From Lachnospiraceae bacterium JLR.KK002 (GTDB lineage Bacteria > Bacillota > Clostridia > Lachnospirales > Lachnospiraceae): 64,000 nt of DNA. Location: assembly GCA_036941025.1 (NCBI GenBank), contig JAYMNP010000001.1, positions 1,364,001 through 1,428,000 of the forward strand. Reading direction: 5' to 3'. Below are positions 44,497 through 53,366 of this stretch, piece by piece. The notes beneath the pieces were generated by a model. It worked only from the letters and a program-made list of their open reading frames with translations, did no database searches and had not been told where the DNA came from. Numbering within the stretch: the first letter of the stretch is position 1; each line of letters starts with the position of its first letter. The translations under genes and the position numbers were made by a program.

Positions 44497-45333
44497 TTAT
44501 AAACATTCCTCTTTGCTTTTTGCCTTATCCGGCTCCGGCGCTTTTTTCTGCTGTCCCGCCTTTTCCTTCATCTGCGACAGCTTATCCTTTACGGACACCC
44601 GCCCTCCTTTCTCCGCTTCCTTCCCGGCATCCAGACGGGCAGAGAGCCGATCCAGCTTTTCAAATGTTTTATCCGCCCCGTCAATCTTCTTCCGCAGGTT
44701 CTCCACCGCCTTTTTTACAGGCGTGTTGACTGCCCTTGTCAGACCGACACCCGGCTTTTCGTCCGATACCTCTTTCGTGCCTTTCCCGGCTAACAGCCTG
44801 CCCACGTTGGAAACGCTGTTCCCGATCTGCTTCAGTTCGTCCCCGATGCTGTCAATCTGGTTTGCTGTCTTTTCACAGTCCGTCATCACGTCAACCAGAC
44901 GCTCCCGGTAGCCGGAAAGCATGGATTTCATGCCGGAGATTCCTTTCTGGAGAACCTTGCACATCTCCGCCCTGCCTTTTTCCTTAAAAGCGTTGACCGC
45001 CTGCGCTGCTGTTTCCACCAGACGGTTTCTTACCGCTGTCAGACGTTCCGACAGGCTTGTGACTTTCTCCTGAAGGTGGGATATTTTCTCCATAAGGTTC
45101 TCCGTAACGGACTTCGGCTGTTTCTCCTGCATCTGTGAAAGCTGTTCCCGGACACCCTGTAACTCGTCCACCATTGCGGAAAGCTGTACCTGCATACCCG
45201 CCACATACCAGAAAATCCCCATAAAATCCTGTGACTGCTCTTTCATGTTCTGCTGGTTAAGCAGCTCCATGAACTGCTTTAATGCGTCATTTTCCTCCAT
45301 GACCTGTTTTGTGTTCTGTTCTGCTGTTTCCAT
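44497..45333 (-). CDS. coiled-coil mobile-element protein, DUF6674-like (278 aa)
   Basis: Almost wholly alpha-helical: QVQLSAMVDELQGVREQLSQ, EKISHLQEKVTSLSERLTAV, and a hinge (VGRLLAGKGTKE). No membrane segment. The pattern recalls DUF6674 proteins of clostridial conjugative elements, from memory. The C-terminus has GGRVSVKDKLSQMKEK followed by a charged tail, like those of both neighbours. It lies between the helicase gene and the ArdC-like gene in one operon. Confidence 0.75.
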   Translation of the reverse strand: METAEQNTKQVMEENDALKQFMELLNQQNMKEQSQDFMGIFWYVAGMQVQLSAMVDELQGVREQLSQMQEKQPKSVTENLMEKISHLQEKVTSLSERLTAVRNRLVETAAQAVNAFKEKGRAEMCKVLQKGISGMKSMLSGYRERLVDVMTDCEKTANQIDSIGDELKQIGNSVSNVGRLLAGKGTKEVSDEKPGVGLTRAVNTPVKKAVENLRKKIDGADKTFEKLDRLSARLDAGKEAEKGGRVSVKDKLSQMKEKAGQQKKAPEPDKAKSKEECL

Positions 45334-45344
45334 TTTTGTCCTCC

Positions 45345-46509
45345 TTATAAACTTTCTTCTTTTCCTTTACCCTTTGAGATGTCCGGCTTTTCCGGCGTTT
45401 TCTGCCCGTATGCCTTCTCCCGCATCTCGGCAAGTTTTTCTTTTACGGAAATGCGCCCTCTCGGACTGTCTGCCAGCATCTTCTCCTTCCCATGCTCCGC
45501 TGTCTTTTCCGATACTGCCCGGTTCATCTGCGGCTTAAAAGGCGCATCCGCCACAGCTTCCGCATCACGCCCCATTTCCTCTGTGTCCAGTTCCTCCTGT
45601 TCCCCGTCAATTTCCGGCTCATCGTCCATATCAATCCCATCGCCGCCCTTTTCATCCATGTTTAACAGGGCATTTAATTCTGTCAGGCGTTCCAGTTTCT
45701 CCGCAAGCTCCGCTTCCTGTGCGAATGGCTTTGTGACCTCCACTTTTGCGGTTTCAAGCTGATGCTCCACGTTCTCCAGTTTCTGCGCCACCGCTTCCAT
45801 TTTCCCGGTCATACCCTCTAAGGCGTTGCTTAACCTCTGCAAATTTCCCAACGGATCAGTGCCGATTTCCACCTCATGGGTGATGCTGCCCTTTAGGTTC
45901 ACCGTAAACTTGGAAAAGAACGAATCAAAGGAAACGCTCATCTTAAATCCCTGATACTCCCCGATTGTGACCGCCATATTCGGCTGTTTTGCGCTCCGGC
46001 ACATATCAATCAGTGCTGCCCCGGCTTCCTTTTTGTCCGTATATACCCGGTTTCCGATTTTTATGGAGAAAGTGTCCTTGTCCGGGAATTTATTCTGTGC
46101 GTAGGTCTGAATGTCGGCACGATACCCCGCAAGGCGTTCCTTCATGGAAGCAATCTGCACCGGGTAATGCTTCACGATGTTGTCCTCTAAACGGTACTTC
46201 TGGCTGGTGTGGTTCGCCTTTAACAGCTTTAGCTTGGATACCTGAATATCTAAATCCATCTTTTCTTTTATGTAGGGATTGCCCGTTGCCAGAGCCTTCA
46301 CTTCGGCATAAGTGAGAGCCGCTTCGTCTATGTCCTCACAGCTTCTGACCGGGGATTTGCTCGTCATAATCTGACCTATAAATTTCTGCTTGTTTTCGAT
46401 AAGCTGCCAACTGTACGAATCGAACGTACCTTCTGTTACATACCGGAATATTTTCACCTTGTCATTCATGTTGCCCTGTCTTAAAATCCGCCCTTCCTGC
46501 TGTTCAATG
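45345..46509 (-). pseudogene. SNF2/LtrC-like helicase, C-terminal fragment
   Basis: Reading down from 46509, IEQQEGRILRQGNMNDKVKI carries helicase motif VI. It continues into the C-terminal domain (YVTEGTFDSYSWQLIENKQK) and ends in GRISVKEKLAEMREK plus a charged tail. The upstream part of the same gene is at 60732-61602, 14.2 kb away, joined in frame before a transposon entered at a GA dinucleotide. An internal ATG at 46467-46469 could still yield a 374-residue product without ATPase motifs. Confidence 0.9.
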
Positions 46510-48367
46510 TCAGTCGGTCATTTTTTGCGGACAGTTCAATACATACCATCCTTTTTTGTTCCCTACTCCTGCGTTTGCTCTCGTTTGATTTCTCCCTCTG
46601 CACCTTTTTCGCACATGTCGGGCAATATTTTGAGATAGCGGAGCCGGGAACGTATTCAACACCGCACACCATACAATTCTTTGGTGGCAACGCTGTCCAC
46701 CGCTTTGTGGGTGTGATATGTAATTCACCGACAAAGCCGATGAATTTATAGTAAATCTTGATTTCCTGCTTCACTGTTCCGTCTGCTGACTTCTCACGCT
46801 CCGAAACAAGTATCTTGTCTATCAGTGCATTTATGACTGTTGCGTCCAGTTCTTTTAAGCCTTGATAATTACGGATAAGGGAGAGGAAGTCACGGATTCC
46901 CTGCGATTTCTCGTAGCTTTCATTAAGAGTTTCCGTTACCTCTTTCAATCTCGCTTCGATTTCAAGCTGTTCTTTCTGGTATTTCCCCGACATCATTTCA
47001 TAATTCCGCTCGGTGATACGCTCCATGACCTTATCCTCATAGAGAGAGGAAAACAGCCTGTCAAGCTCCGCAAGACGTTTGTTTAGTTTCTTCCGTTCCT
47101 TTTCCAGTGCCTTTGCCCTGCTCTGGTCTGTTTCCGTGAGCCGCTTCTCAATTGCCCTCACCGCCCGCTCGTCATTCACCGCCATATCCGCAAAACGGTT
47201 AATGTCATCAAGGACAGCATTGAATAAGTCCCTCGCTTCAATGGCATGTGCGGTACACATGACGTTGCCATACCTGCCATAATTATTACAGGTATATTGT
47301 ACGCAGTCGATGATGTCGGGGCGTTTTCTCCTGTTGGCGCTCATAGCCCGCAAAGCGTAGCCGCAGTCCGCACACTTGATAACGCCTGCAAAGATATTTT
47401 CAAAGCCGCCCTTGTTCTCTGGCAGTCTGCGGCTTGTGATAAGCTGCTGTACGGTATCAAATTCCTCCTGCGTCACTATCCCCTCGTGGGTATCGGGTAT
47501 CACTTCCCACTCTTCGGGCAGCTTAGAGGGGCGTTTCTTGCTTTTCATGTTGGCGGCAATCCGCTTGTAGCCTGCAAGGTTTCCCGCATATATTGGGCTT
47601 CTTAAAATGCCCCTCACGCTGTTCTCACTCCAAATATAGCGGTTTTCTTCGTTGTCCTCAAAGTACCGTTCATAACCTGCCGCCCCCTGCTCCGCCGCAT
47701 AAGCGGCAGGGCGTAAAACGTGCTGTTTATTAAGGTACTTGCGGATTTTAGAGATTCCGTTTCCTGCAAGTGCAAGGTCAAATATCTCCCTTACCACATG
47801 GGCAACCTTATCATCAATCAGCAGGTGGTTATGGTCGGCGGGGTCTTTGATATAGCCGTAGGGTGCATATGTCCCCATGAATTTCCCCTGCTGAAACCTT
47901 GCACGGTACGCCGATTTAATCTTGACCGACACATCAGCAGAATACATTTCATTTAGGATATTGCGGAATGGGGTAATGTCCATCGCCGATTTATTGAGCG
48001 TGTCCACGCCGTCATTAACCGCTATATACCTCACATTATGCTCTGGGAAAAAGACTTCCAGATATAAGCCGCAGTCAAGGTAATTCCTCCCCAGACGGGA
48101 TAAATCTTTCGTAATCACGCAATTTATCAGCCCGTTTTCAATATCCTTAATCATGTTCTGGAAGCTCGGTCTTTGAAAATTCGTACCAGAATAACCGTCG
48201 TCCACATACGTTTTTGCCAAGTGCCAGCCCTGCTTTTTTACATAATCTGTGAGGATGGATTTCTGTGTGGCAATGCTCGCACTCTCGTTATCCGTGCCAT
48301 CGTCCTTTGACAAGCGGCAGTAAATGCCGACTAAATATATTTTCTTTTCTTCTTTGATTCCTGCCAT
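46481..48367 (-). CDS. tnpX: TnpX-type large serine recombinase (628 aa)
   Basis: The catalytic domain starts with VGIYCRLSKDDGTDNES (nucleophile Ser) and includes TKDLSRLGRNYLDCGLY. The Recombinase domain, the zinc ribbon (CADCGYAL ... CNNYGRYGNVMC) and a coiled coil follow, and the C-terminus has a second Cys cluster (CMVCGVEYVPGS, CPTCAKKV). It excises and inserts the transposon at GA dinucleotides. The last nine codons and the stop (46481-46510) come from the target helicase gene. In a circular form the joint would instead give a TAG one codon after the GA. Its N-terminal half is duplicated as a fragment at 4516-4689. Confidence 0.95.
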   Translation of the reverse strand: MAGIKEEKKIYLVGIYCRLSKDDGTDNESASIATQKSILTDYVKKQGWHLAKTYVDDGYSGTNFQRPSFQNMIKDIENGLINCVITKDLSRLGRNYLDCGLYLEVFFPEHNVRYIAVNDGVDTLNKSAMDITPFRNILNEMYSADVSVKIKSAYRARFQQGKFMGTYAPYGYIKDPADHNHLLIDDKVAHVVREIFDLALAGNGISKIRKYLNKQHVLRPAAYAAEQGAAGYERYFEDNEENRYIWSENSVRGILRSPIYAGNLAGYKRIAANMKSKKRPSKLPEEWEVIPDTHEGIVTQEEFDTVQQLITSRRLPENKGGFENIFAGVIKCADCGYALRAMSANRRKRPDIIDCVQYTCNNYGRYGNVMCTAHAIEARDLFNAVLDDINRFADMAVNDERAVRAIEKRLTETDQSRAKALEKERKKLNKRLAELDRLFSSLYEDKVMERITERNYEMMSGKYQKEQLEIEARLKEVTETLNESYEKSQGIRDFLSLIRNYQGLKELDATVINALIDKILVSEREKSADGTVKQEIKIYYKFIGFVGELHITPTKRWTALPPKNCMVCGVEYVPGSAISKYCPTCAKKVQREKSNESKRRSREQKRMVCIELSAKNDRLTLNSRKGGF

Positions 48368-48421
48368 ACTGTTAAACCTCCGTCTTTGTTCTAATAGGTT
48401 TCATGTTCCATTGCGTACATT

Positions 48422-48613
48422 CTAAGCGGATATACCCTCATTGTCGAAGGTGTCATCTTTGGCAATCTCCCTCCGTATATCCTCGGAGATAATCGGGATA
48501 AATGCTTCCGCAACGGTCTGTGTGCCGACATATTCCCGACTGATAATTACCTGCACCTGTGCTTTTGGCATGATACGCTTTCTCTTTTTGTTCGCTGTCT
48601 TATCCTCGCCCAT
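48422..48613 (-). CDS. conserved transposon protein (63 aa)
   Basis: The ATG at 48611-48613 was chosen by comparison with the copy at 4744-4935 and the GGAAAGGAAG upstream. Basic N-terminus KTANKKRKRIMPK, then VIISREYVGTQTVAEAFIPI. It lies between tnpX and ydbC on the same strand. It may be the TnpW equivalent of this transposon; not proven. Confidence 0.75.
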   Translation of the reverse strand: MGEDKTANKKRKRIMPKAQVQVIISREYVGTQTVAEAFIPIISEDIRREIAKDDTFDNEGISA

Positions 48614-48684
48614 ATTCAAATCTTCCTTTCCAGACAGGGCAGGGGAGTATATAAAATCCCCCTGCTCTGCCAAATCAGACACAA

Positions 48685-48915
48685 TCAATCCTCACTCTTT
48701 ACTTCTTTCTGCAATGCTTTAAGGAGAGCCGCCGCTTCATCAGCGGTCAACGTGATTCCCTTGCCACACTTCTCACGGTTCGGGGAGAAGCTGCGGATGT
48801 CATACTTCGGCTCGTTCCCGTTCCATGAAATTAAGTTGATTTCCTTTGTATAGCCGCTGCCGCTCGTAGACAATACGGCGATTTCTTTTACAATCTCGTA
48901 CTGGATTTCTTTCAT
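48685..48915 (-). CDS. YdbC/PC4-family single-stranded DNA-binding protein (76 aa)
   Basis: MKEIQYEIVKEIAVLS, NLISWNGNEPKYDIRSFSPN and GKGITLTADEAAALLKAL match YdbC, a bacterial PC4-like protein. It has been shown in a Lactococcus homologue to bind single-stranded DNA (from memory). On this transposon it might coat the strand made during transfer or replication. Full length, with TTGAGGTAG upstream. Confidence 0.92.
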   Translation of the reverse strand: MKEIQYEIVKEIAVLSTSGSGYTKEINLISWNGNEPKYDIRSFSPNREKCGKGITLTADEAAALLKALQKEVKSED

Positions 48916-48993
48916 TTTCTACCTCAACTCTCTGTCTTATCTGGCTGTCTTTTTTCTTCCAGTGTCTTATATTTACCTCCCGAAAAGAGAAGC

Positions 48994-49848
48994 TTAGCGG
49001 CTGTCCCTGTTCCGTTTCCTCTGCAATTCACGCTCTAAAAGTTTGATGATAGTGTCCTCCATCTGCTTCGGCGTTGTGCCTTTCGGGAAGTATTTCTTTA
49101 ACCGCTCCATGCCGATTTTCACGGTTTCTTTCTGGTTTCCCTTTTCCTCGGTCATAATGGAAAATATCATATCCATATCAAGCCACCCGCTATGGCTCAA
49201 GGTTTTCATCCGCTGTGCCTGTGAGAGTGAGGGCGTTGCTTCCTCGCTCTCCATTGTGGCGAATAGGTCTTCCTGCTCTTCTTTCTTCAAAAAGGACAGT
49301 TCCACCGCAGGCGTGAGGGCGATTTTCCCCTCGTCCACCATCTGTAAAATCGGCGGTATCAGCTCCGTCAATCGGATAAAACGCTGCACGGTCATCCTGC
49401 CAACGCCGAAGCCCTGCGCCACTTTATCGTCTGTCCGCAACTTCGTCCCAACTTGTGACGAGGTTAAGTCTGTGCGGAAGCCCTGCCGCTTCATGGCTTC
49501 GGATTTCATCTTGTAGGCAAACGCCCGCTCCGATGGCAGGATATTTTCACGCTGTAAGTTGCTGTCTACAAGAGTGATAATGGCTCGGTCACGGTCTAAG
49601 GGCAGGACAAAAGCGGGGATTGTGTTTATCCCTGCAAGCTCCGAAGCACGGACACGCCGCTGTCCTGCAATGATCTCATATCCGTTCCCGTCCTCTTTCG
49701 GGCGTGTGATAATCGGCGTTACAATGCCAAACTCTTTGATACTCTCTGCTAATTCTGACAGCATTTCGTCCTCCACAACATGAAACGGGTTATCGGGAAA
49801 CGGATATAAATCTGCGGTCTTTAATACCTTAAAATCCTGTTTCTTCAT
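48994..49848 (-). CDS. parB: ParB-type partition or regulatory protein (284 aa)
   Basis: The N-terminal ParB fold has DLYPFPDNPFHVVEDEMLSE and EIIAGQRRVRASELAGINTI (the GxxRxxA-type CTPase box). A helix-turn-helix is seen in DKVAQGFGVGRMTVQRFIRL. It may stabilise a circular replicating form, or regulate the operon. It starts nine bases after the mobV gene ends on the same strand. No ParA-type gene is present, although the RepA-like ATPase is nearby. Confidence 0.9.
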   Translation of the reverse strand: MKKQDFKVLKTADLYPFPDNPFHVVEDEMLSELAESIKEFGIVTPIITRPKEDGNGYEIIAGQRRVRASELAGINTIPAFVLPLDRDRAIITLVDSNLQRENILPSERAFAYKMKSEAMKRQGFRTDLTSSQVGTKLRTDDKVAQGFGVGRMTVQRFIRLTELIPPILQMVDEGKIALTPAVELSFLKKEEQEDLFATMESEEATPSLSQAQRMKTLSHSGWLDMDMIFSIMTEEKGNQKETVKIGMERLKKYFPKGTTPKQMEDTIIKLLERELQRKRNRDSR

Positions 49849-49856
49849 TCACATTC

Positions 49857-50822
49857 CTACCTTTCTTTCTCTCTATTCCGATTGCTTTTCTGCAATTCTT
49901 CTAATACTTCTGGCGGTATTTTTTTCAATAACTTTTCCATCTGCTGGTTGGTTTTCTGCAATTCAAATATCCTCTGGTTGGCTTTCTGTACCTTTAATTC
50001 CTGCTCATACTTTTCATCACGCATACGCCCCGCATAGTCGGATTCCTGCCCAATTCTCTCTTTCAAGCTGTCGATATACGTCTGCTGTTTGCCGATTTCC
50101 TTAGAGAATTTCTCCACGTCTGGGAGCCACGCCGCAATCAGTTCCAGAGCCTTGTCACGCTTTTTCCCTGCGTTAAAGGCGTTGATGTCGGAGAGGGCAG
50201 ACACGATTTCCTCATACTGTTTATCAAGCCTGCCGCCCAGTTTATAGAGCCATGTGGGGATATGCTTCCGTCTGGTTTCCATTGAAGATTGACCTCTCTC
50301 TAATTCGTTCCACCGTGCAGACATACGCTCATGATAGGCGGTCTGCCACTCGGATAAGGATTTCTGGTTGCCTAAGATAGACTTCGCTGACAGCTTGTTG
50401 TCGGGCGTAAGCGGAACAAAACATAGGTGCATATGGGGTGTCCTCTCGTCCATGTGGACGACTGCGGAGAGGATATTTTTCTTCCCCACACGCTCCGAAA
50501 TGAAGTCAAGAGCCGTCTGGAAATATGCTTTCTGTTCTTCGGGCGGTAACTGGTTCATAAATTCTGGCGAAGCGGTCATGAGCGTTTCCACCATCATCAC
50601 GCTGTCTTTCCTCACCTTGCAGCCCGCTTCGGCTACCATTCGGTTTATCTCTTTCTTGTAGGTGTAACGGGGCGGATTCACAAGATGGTAGTTATCTTTG
50701 GAGCGTCCCACGTCAATGTCTGGGTTGCTTTTATAGGCTTCTTTCTTCCGCTCGTTGTGGCGTTCGCAAGCAGCAACGCCGCCTGCCTTGCGTTTCTGGA
50801 AACGCAGGATTGCATAAGGCAT
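49857..50822 (-). CDS. MobV-family relaxase, TnpZ equivalent (321 aa)
   Basis: The N-terminus MPYAILRFQKRKAGGVAACE and HNERKKEAYKSNPDID match Pre/Mob relaxases. The catalytic HMDERTPHMHLCFVPLTPDN gives the H-x-D-E-x-x-P-H-x-H metal site. The C-terminal half is a coiled coil. It should nick the oriT at 51015-51054, which lies about 200 bp upstream of it. The family includes MobM of pMV158 and TnpZ of Tn4451, which rely on a helper element for the mating channel. Confidence 0.94.
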   Translation of the reverse strand: MPYAILRFQKRKAGGVAACERHNERKKEAYKSNPDIDVGRSKDNYHLVNPPRYTYKKEINRMVAEAGCKVRKDSVMMVETLMTASPEFMNQLPPEEQKAYFQTALDFISERVGKKNILSAVVHMDERTPHMHLCFVPLTPDNKLSAKSILGNQKSLSEWQTAYHERMSARWNELERGQSSMETRRKHIPTWLYKLGGRLDKQYEEIVSALSDINAFNAGKKRDKALELIAAWLPDVEKFSKEIGKQQTYIDSLKERIGQESDYAGRMRDEKYEQELKVQKANQRIFELQKTNQQMEKLLKKIPPEVLEELQKSNRNREKER

Positions 50823-50864
50823 AGTTCATCATCTTCCTTTCTTTCGGCGGGTAATCTCCCAAAA

Positions 50865-50893
50865 GGTGACGGTGGGTGACGGTGATGACGGTG
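50865..50893 (+). repeat. iteron-like GTGACGGTG repeats, left cluster
   Basis: GGTGACGGTGGGTGACGGTG and a following ATGACGGTG form three direct repeats of TGACGGTG. A near-identical cluster in inverted orientation is at 51239-51267, in the end of the RepA-like gene. Such repeats could be binding sites for a Rep or Par protein. Confidence 0.6.
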
Positions 50894-51014
50894 TTTTTGG
50901 GATACCTCCACGGGAGCCGCCGACTGTCACCGCACATTCTTCCATCCGAAGCCGCAAGGCAGAGGATGGGCAGGGCGTAAGCCCTGCTTTAAGGGAGTCC
51001 AGAGGGAACGTCTG

Positions 51015-51054
51015 GCACACGACTTTGCAGGGCAAAGTGTAGTGTGTTACACCC
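51015..51054 (+). other. pMV158-like oriT of the MobV system
   Basis: GCACAC, then the palindrome ACTTTGC-AGG-GCAAAGT, then TAGTGTGTTACAC: the layout and nick-site core TAGTGTG/TTA of MobV origins. The nick would fall between 51046 and 51047. It lies between the mobV start and the iteron-like cluster at 51239. Confidence 0.85.
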
Positions 51055-51235
51055 TGTAAACGCAGTCGGAAAAATCGGTAGATTTTTCTGACCGCAGGGG
51101 TGGCTTTACGAGCCGAAGAGGGCGAGTAATGCCCACGCCTGCACTTTGCGTTTACGGGGTGTTCTCCCGCAGGGCAGAACCGCCGATTTTACAAATATTT
51201 GCTATGACGGTGACAATGGAAGGGGGTATCCCAAT

Positions 51236-52231
51236 CTAACCGTCATCACCGTCACCACCGTCACCCGACTGCCTTGTGAGGGAAATCTCCCTGCACCCTT
51301 TCTTCCTGTGGTAGCCGTAACGGATATTGTTTTCGCTGAGGAAACTGGCGAGGTATTCGTTGAGCCGCTTCGTCATGATGTTGGGCGGCGTTCCCGTTTC
51401 CCCCATCTGTTCCAGAAGCTCCGTTGCCGTTCCAGTCCATTCCTCCCTGCCCTGCATGAAATCCACTAACCGAAAGAGAATGTCTGGTATCGCTTCTTTG
51501 GCAAGCTGCTCCTGCTCCTTACGCTCCACAAGCTCCCAACTGCAATTACGGAAACGGAGCGTGAACTCCTGATAGGGCGTGTCCCTGCCCGTCACATACA
51601 GCTTGGCGGCATTGGACGCACGGCTTTCCTGTTCCAGAACAAAGGTTGCGTCCGCACTTCCTGTCAATCCCGTCGTGCCAGACACTTTGTTGAACACGTC
51701 GCTGTCATTCTGCTTTCGGATGTGGTGTACGACAATGACCGCCAGAGAGTGCCTGTCGGCAAAGTCTTTGATAAGGGAAATATCCCCGTAATCACTGGCA
51801 TAGGCGTTGTCTTTGGATGCGGTGCGGATTTTCTGCAAGGTATCAATCACAATGAGCCTGCTGTCGGGATATTCTTTCAGATAATCTTCTAACTGCACGA
51901 TAAGACCGTCTGACAGCTTATCGCTTGCCACCGCAAAGTGAAGCCGCCCACTCGCTTCATCCGTCAAATGGAACAGCCTGTCCTGGATACGGCAGAATGT
52001 GTCCTCAAGGCAGAGGTAAAGCACATCGCCCTCCTGTGTCGGCATATCCCACAAAGAGATTCCCTGCGACACGCAGAGGCAGAGCTTTAACATGAGCCAG
52101 CTCTTGCCGATTTTCTGTGAGCCGCAGAACAGGGTTAAACCCGTGGGTATCAGACTGTCCACCACAAAGGACGGTTTCTCAAGCGGCTCATAAAGGAGCG
52201 TGTCGGCGTTGACCGTCTGAAGCTTCTGCAT
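51236..52231 (-). CDS. RepA-like hexameric ATPase/helicase (331 aa)
   Basis: Walker A GSQKIGKSWLMLKLCL and Walker B RLIVIDTLQKIR flank the RecA-type core; the VHHIRKQND and GLTGSADATFVLEQ motifs match the RepA/KaiC-like ATPases of transposons and plasmids. The final codons are made of the GACGGTGAC repeat (GDGGDGDDG), so the gene end and repeat cluster coincide. AGGAGGAATCCC precedes the ATG. Likely drives replication of the circular form with the iteron-like repeats. Confidence 0.88.
   Translation of the reverse strand: MQKLQTVNADTLLYEPLEKPSFVVDSLIPTGLTLFCGSQKIGKSWLMLKLCLCVSQGISLWDMPTQEGDVLYLCLEDTFCRIQDRLFHLTDEASGRLHFAVASDKLSDGLIVQLEDYLKEYPDSRLIVIDTLQKIRTASKDNAYASDYGDISLIKDFADRHSLAVIVVHHIRKQNDSDVFNKVSGTTGLTGSADATFVLEQESRASNAAKLYVTGRDTPYQEFTLRFRNCSWELVERKEQEQLAKEAIPDILFRLVDFMQGREEWTGTATELLEQMGETGTPPNIMTKRLNEYLASFLSENNIRYGYHRKKGCREISLTRQSGDGGDGDDG
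51239..51267 (-). repeat. iteron-like repeats, right cluster
   Basis: ACCGTCATCACCGTCACC plus ACCGTCACCC is the complement of the cluster at 50865-50893, giving a long inverted repeat around the oriT. It also encodes the Gly/Asp-rich C-terminus of the RepA-like protein. Confidence 0.6.
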
Positions 52232-52386
52232 GGGATTCCTCCTTTCGGGCGGTGTCTTTGGTTTTGTTGCACATAAAAATAAACCTCCTTAAAAAGATTT
52301 ACTCCCACGAAAAAAATGAGAGTATGTAATGCCGCCAGTCCCACGCCAATCAAGAGCAGATTTCTTTTTCGGGCGGTAACGGTCAC
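52150..52386 (-). CDS. possible small membrane protein (78 aa)
   Basis: A GTG start at 52384-52386 overlaps the stop of the sigma-like gene. One hydrophobic helix (LLLIGVGLAALHTLIFFVGV) is followed by a basic tail. The last 27 codons overlap the RepA-like gene in another frame. The coupling suggests expression, but no family is recognised and the overlap may be chance. Confidence 0.4.
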   Translation of the reverse strand: MTVTARKRNLLLIGVGLAALHTLIFFVGVNLFKEVYFYVQQNQRHRPKGGIPCRSFRRSTPTRSFMSRLRNRPLWWTV

Positions 52387-52856
52387 GGTTGGAGATACTT
52401 CCTCATTTCTGCCTTAACCTTTTCCCTCGCAACTGAAACGGATTTCTGAATTGCGGAAGCGGTGCAATGCTCCATTTCGCCGATTTGGTAAAAGTTGAAA
52501 TCATACTCGTAGTAGAGCAGGAAACGCCGCCTTTGTATCTCTGGCAGTCGGGCAACCGCTTTGTAAAACAGTTCGTTCCGTTCTTTTTCAATCATTCTTT
52601 CATCAAGCGTTTTAGGCACTCTTAACGCACGTCTGTAAAGCGTTTCATCCCATACCTCGTTAAATTCCCTGTGCCGCTGGTTCCATTGCTGCAAGTTCCT
52701 GTTCCTGCGCTCCATCTGCCGAAATTCAAAGAATAGCTGTTTTGATACTTCCAGTTCATGGTATTCCCCCTGCCCGTCCTTAAAGCTGATAAAATACCTT
52801 GCTCCGCTTTCCGTGGATTCCTCCCGAAGCGTATATGTCTTTGCCCCGTATGCCAT
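52383..52856 (-). CDS. sigma-70-like regulator (157 aa)
   Basis: The N-terminus (YTLREESTESGARYFISFKD) is a small beta-rich part seen in transposon-borne sigma-like proteins. The C-terminal half is a region 4 helix-turn-helix (ARLPEIQRRRFLLYYEYDFN, FYQIGEMEHCTASAIQKSVS). GGGAGGAAAG precedes the ATG. Probably controls the recombinase or transfer genes of the transposon. Confidence 0.85.
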   Translation of the reverse strand: MAYGAKTYTLREESTESGARYFISFKDGQGEYHELEVSKQLFFEFRQMERRNRNLQQWNQRHREFNEVWDETLYRRALRVPKTLDERMIEKERNELFYKAVARLPEIQRRRFLLYYEYDFNFYQIGEMEHCTASAIQKSVSVAREKVKAEMRKYLQP

Positions 52857-52922
52857 TTTCTTTCCTCCCGAAAAAAATTGAGTGAGAGGATTGCCCTCCC
52901 ACCCAATAGCCCGTGGGGATGC

Positions 52923-53366
52923 TTAAATTTCCCCGAAAGGATAAAAAATAGGCTTTAATTTTTTGCGGAGCCTTTCAAGGCGTTTATAGACCGCCCTTTC
53001 GGTAAGCCCTACCACCGCCGCAATCTCCCTTGTGGAATACCCCTGCATTTTCAGCAGGAGAATGAGCAGGGTATGCTTGTCCACCGTAAGCAATGCCTGA
53101 TACAGTTTCTCGTCCTCAATCTCGTCCAGTAAGTCCTCAACGGTATTCGGCTCCGCCTGCTGTTCGGCATCCGCCATTCCCTCAAGGTATTCCCCGAAGT
53201 CGCTCGTCCATCGGTAAAACCGCCTGTTGGAATTAAAGTCTACCCTGTCCTCAATACGGATTTGCTCAATGACCGCTTCATCAACACCGCACTCCCGCAG
53301 CACCTTTTCCTCGGCTTCTTTCCAGATACACCATTTCCTGTCCTCACGTCCGTGGTTATATGCCAT
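52923..53366 (-). CDS. sigma-70-like helix-turn-helix protein (147 aa)
   Basis: C-terminal region 4 HTH (LLLKMQGYSTREIAAVVGLT, ERAVYKRLERLRKKLKPIF) after an acidic middle (EQQAEPNTVEDLLDEIEDEK). TTGGAGGAAATAAG precedes the ATG. It is first of the run toward tnpX on the minus strand, before another sigma-like gene. Confidence 0.83.
   Translation of the reverse strand: MAYNHGREDRKWCIWKEAEEKVLRECGVDEAVIEQIRIEDRVDFNSNRRFYRWTSDFGEYLEGMADAEQQAEPNTVEDLLDEIEDEKLYQALLTVDKHTLLILLLKMQGYSTREIAAVVGLTERAVYKRLERLRKKLKPIFYPFGEI

Noticed and set aside
50861..51270. TGACGGTG repeats as a CRISPR array
   Set aside because: The repeats are short and contiguous without unique spacers of constant length, and no cas gene is near; iterons fit better.
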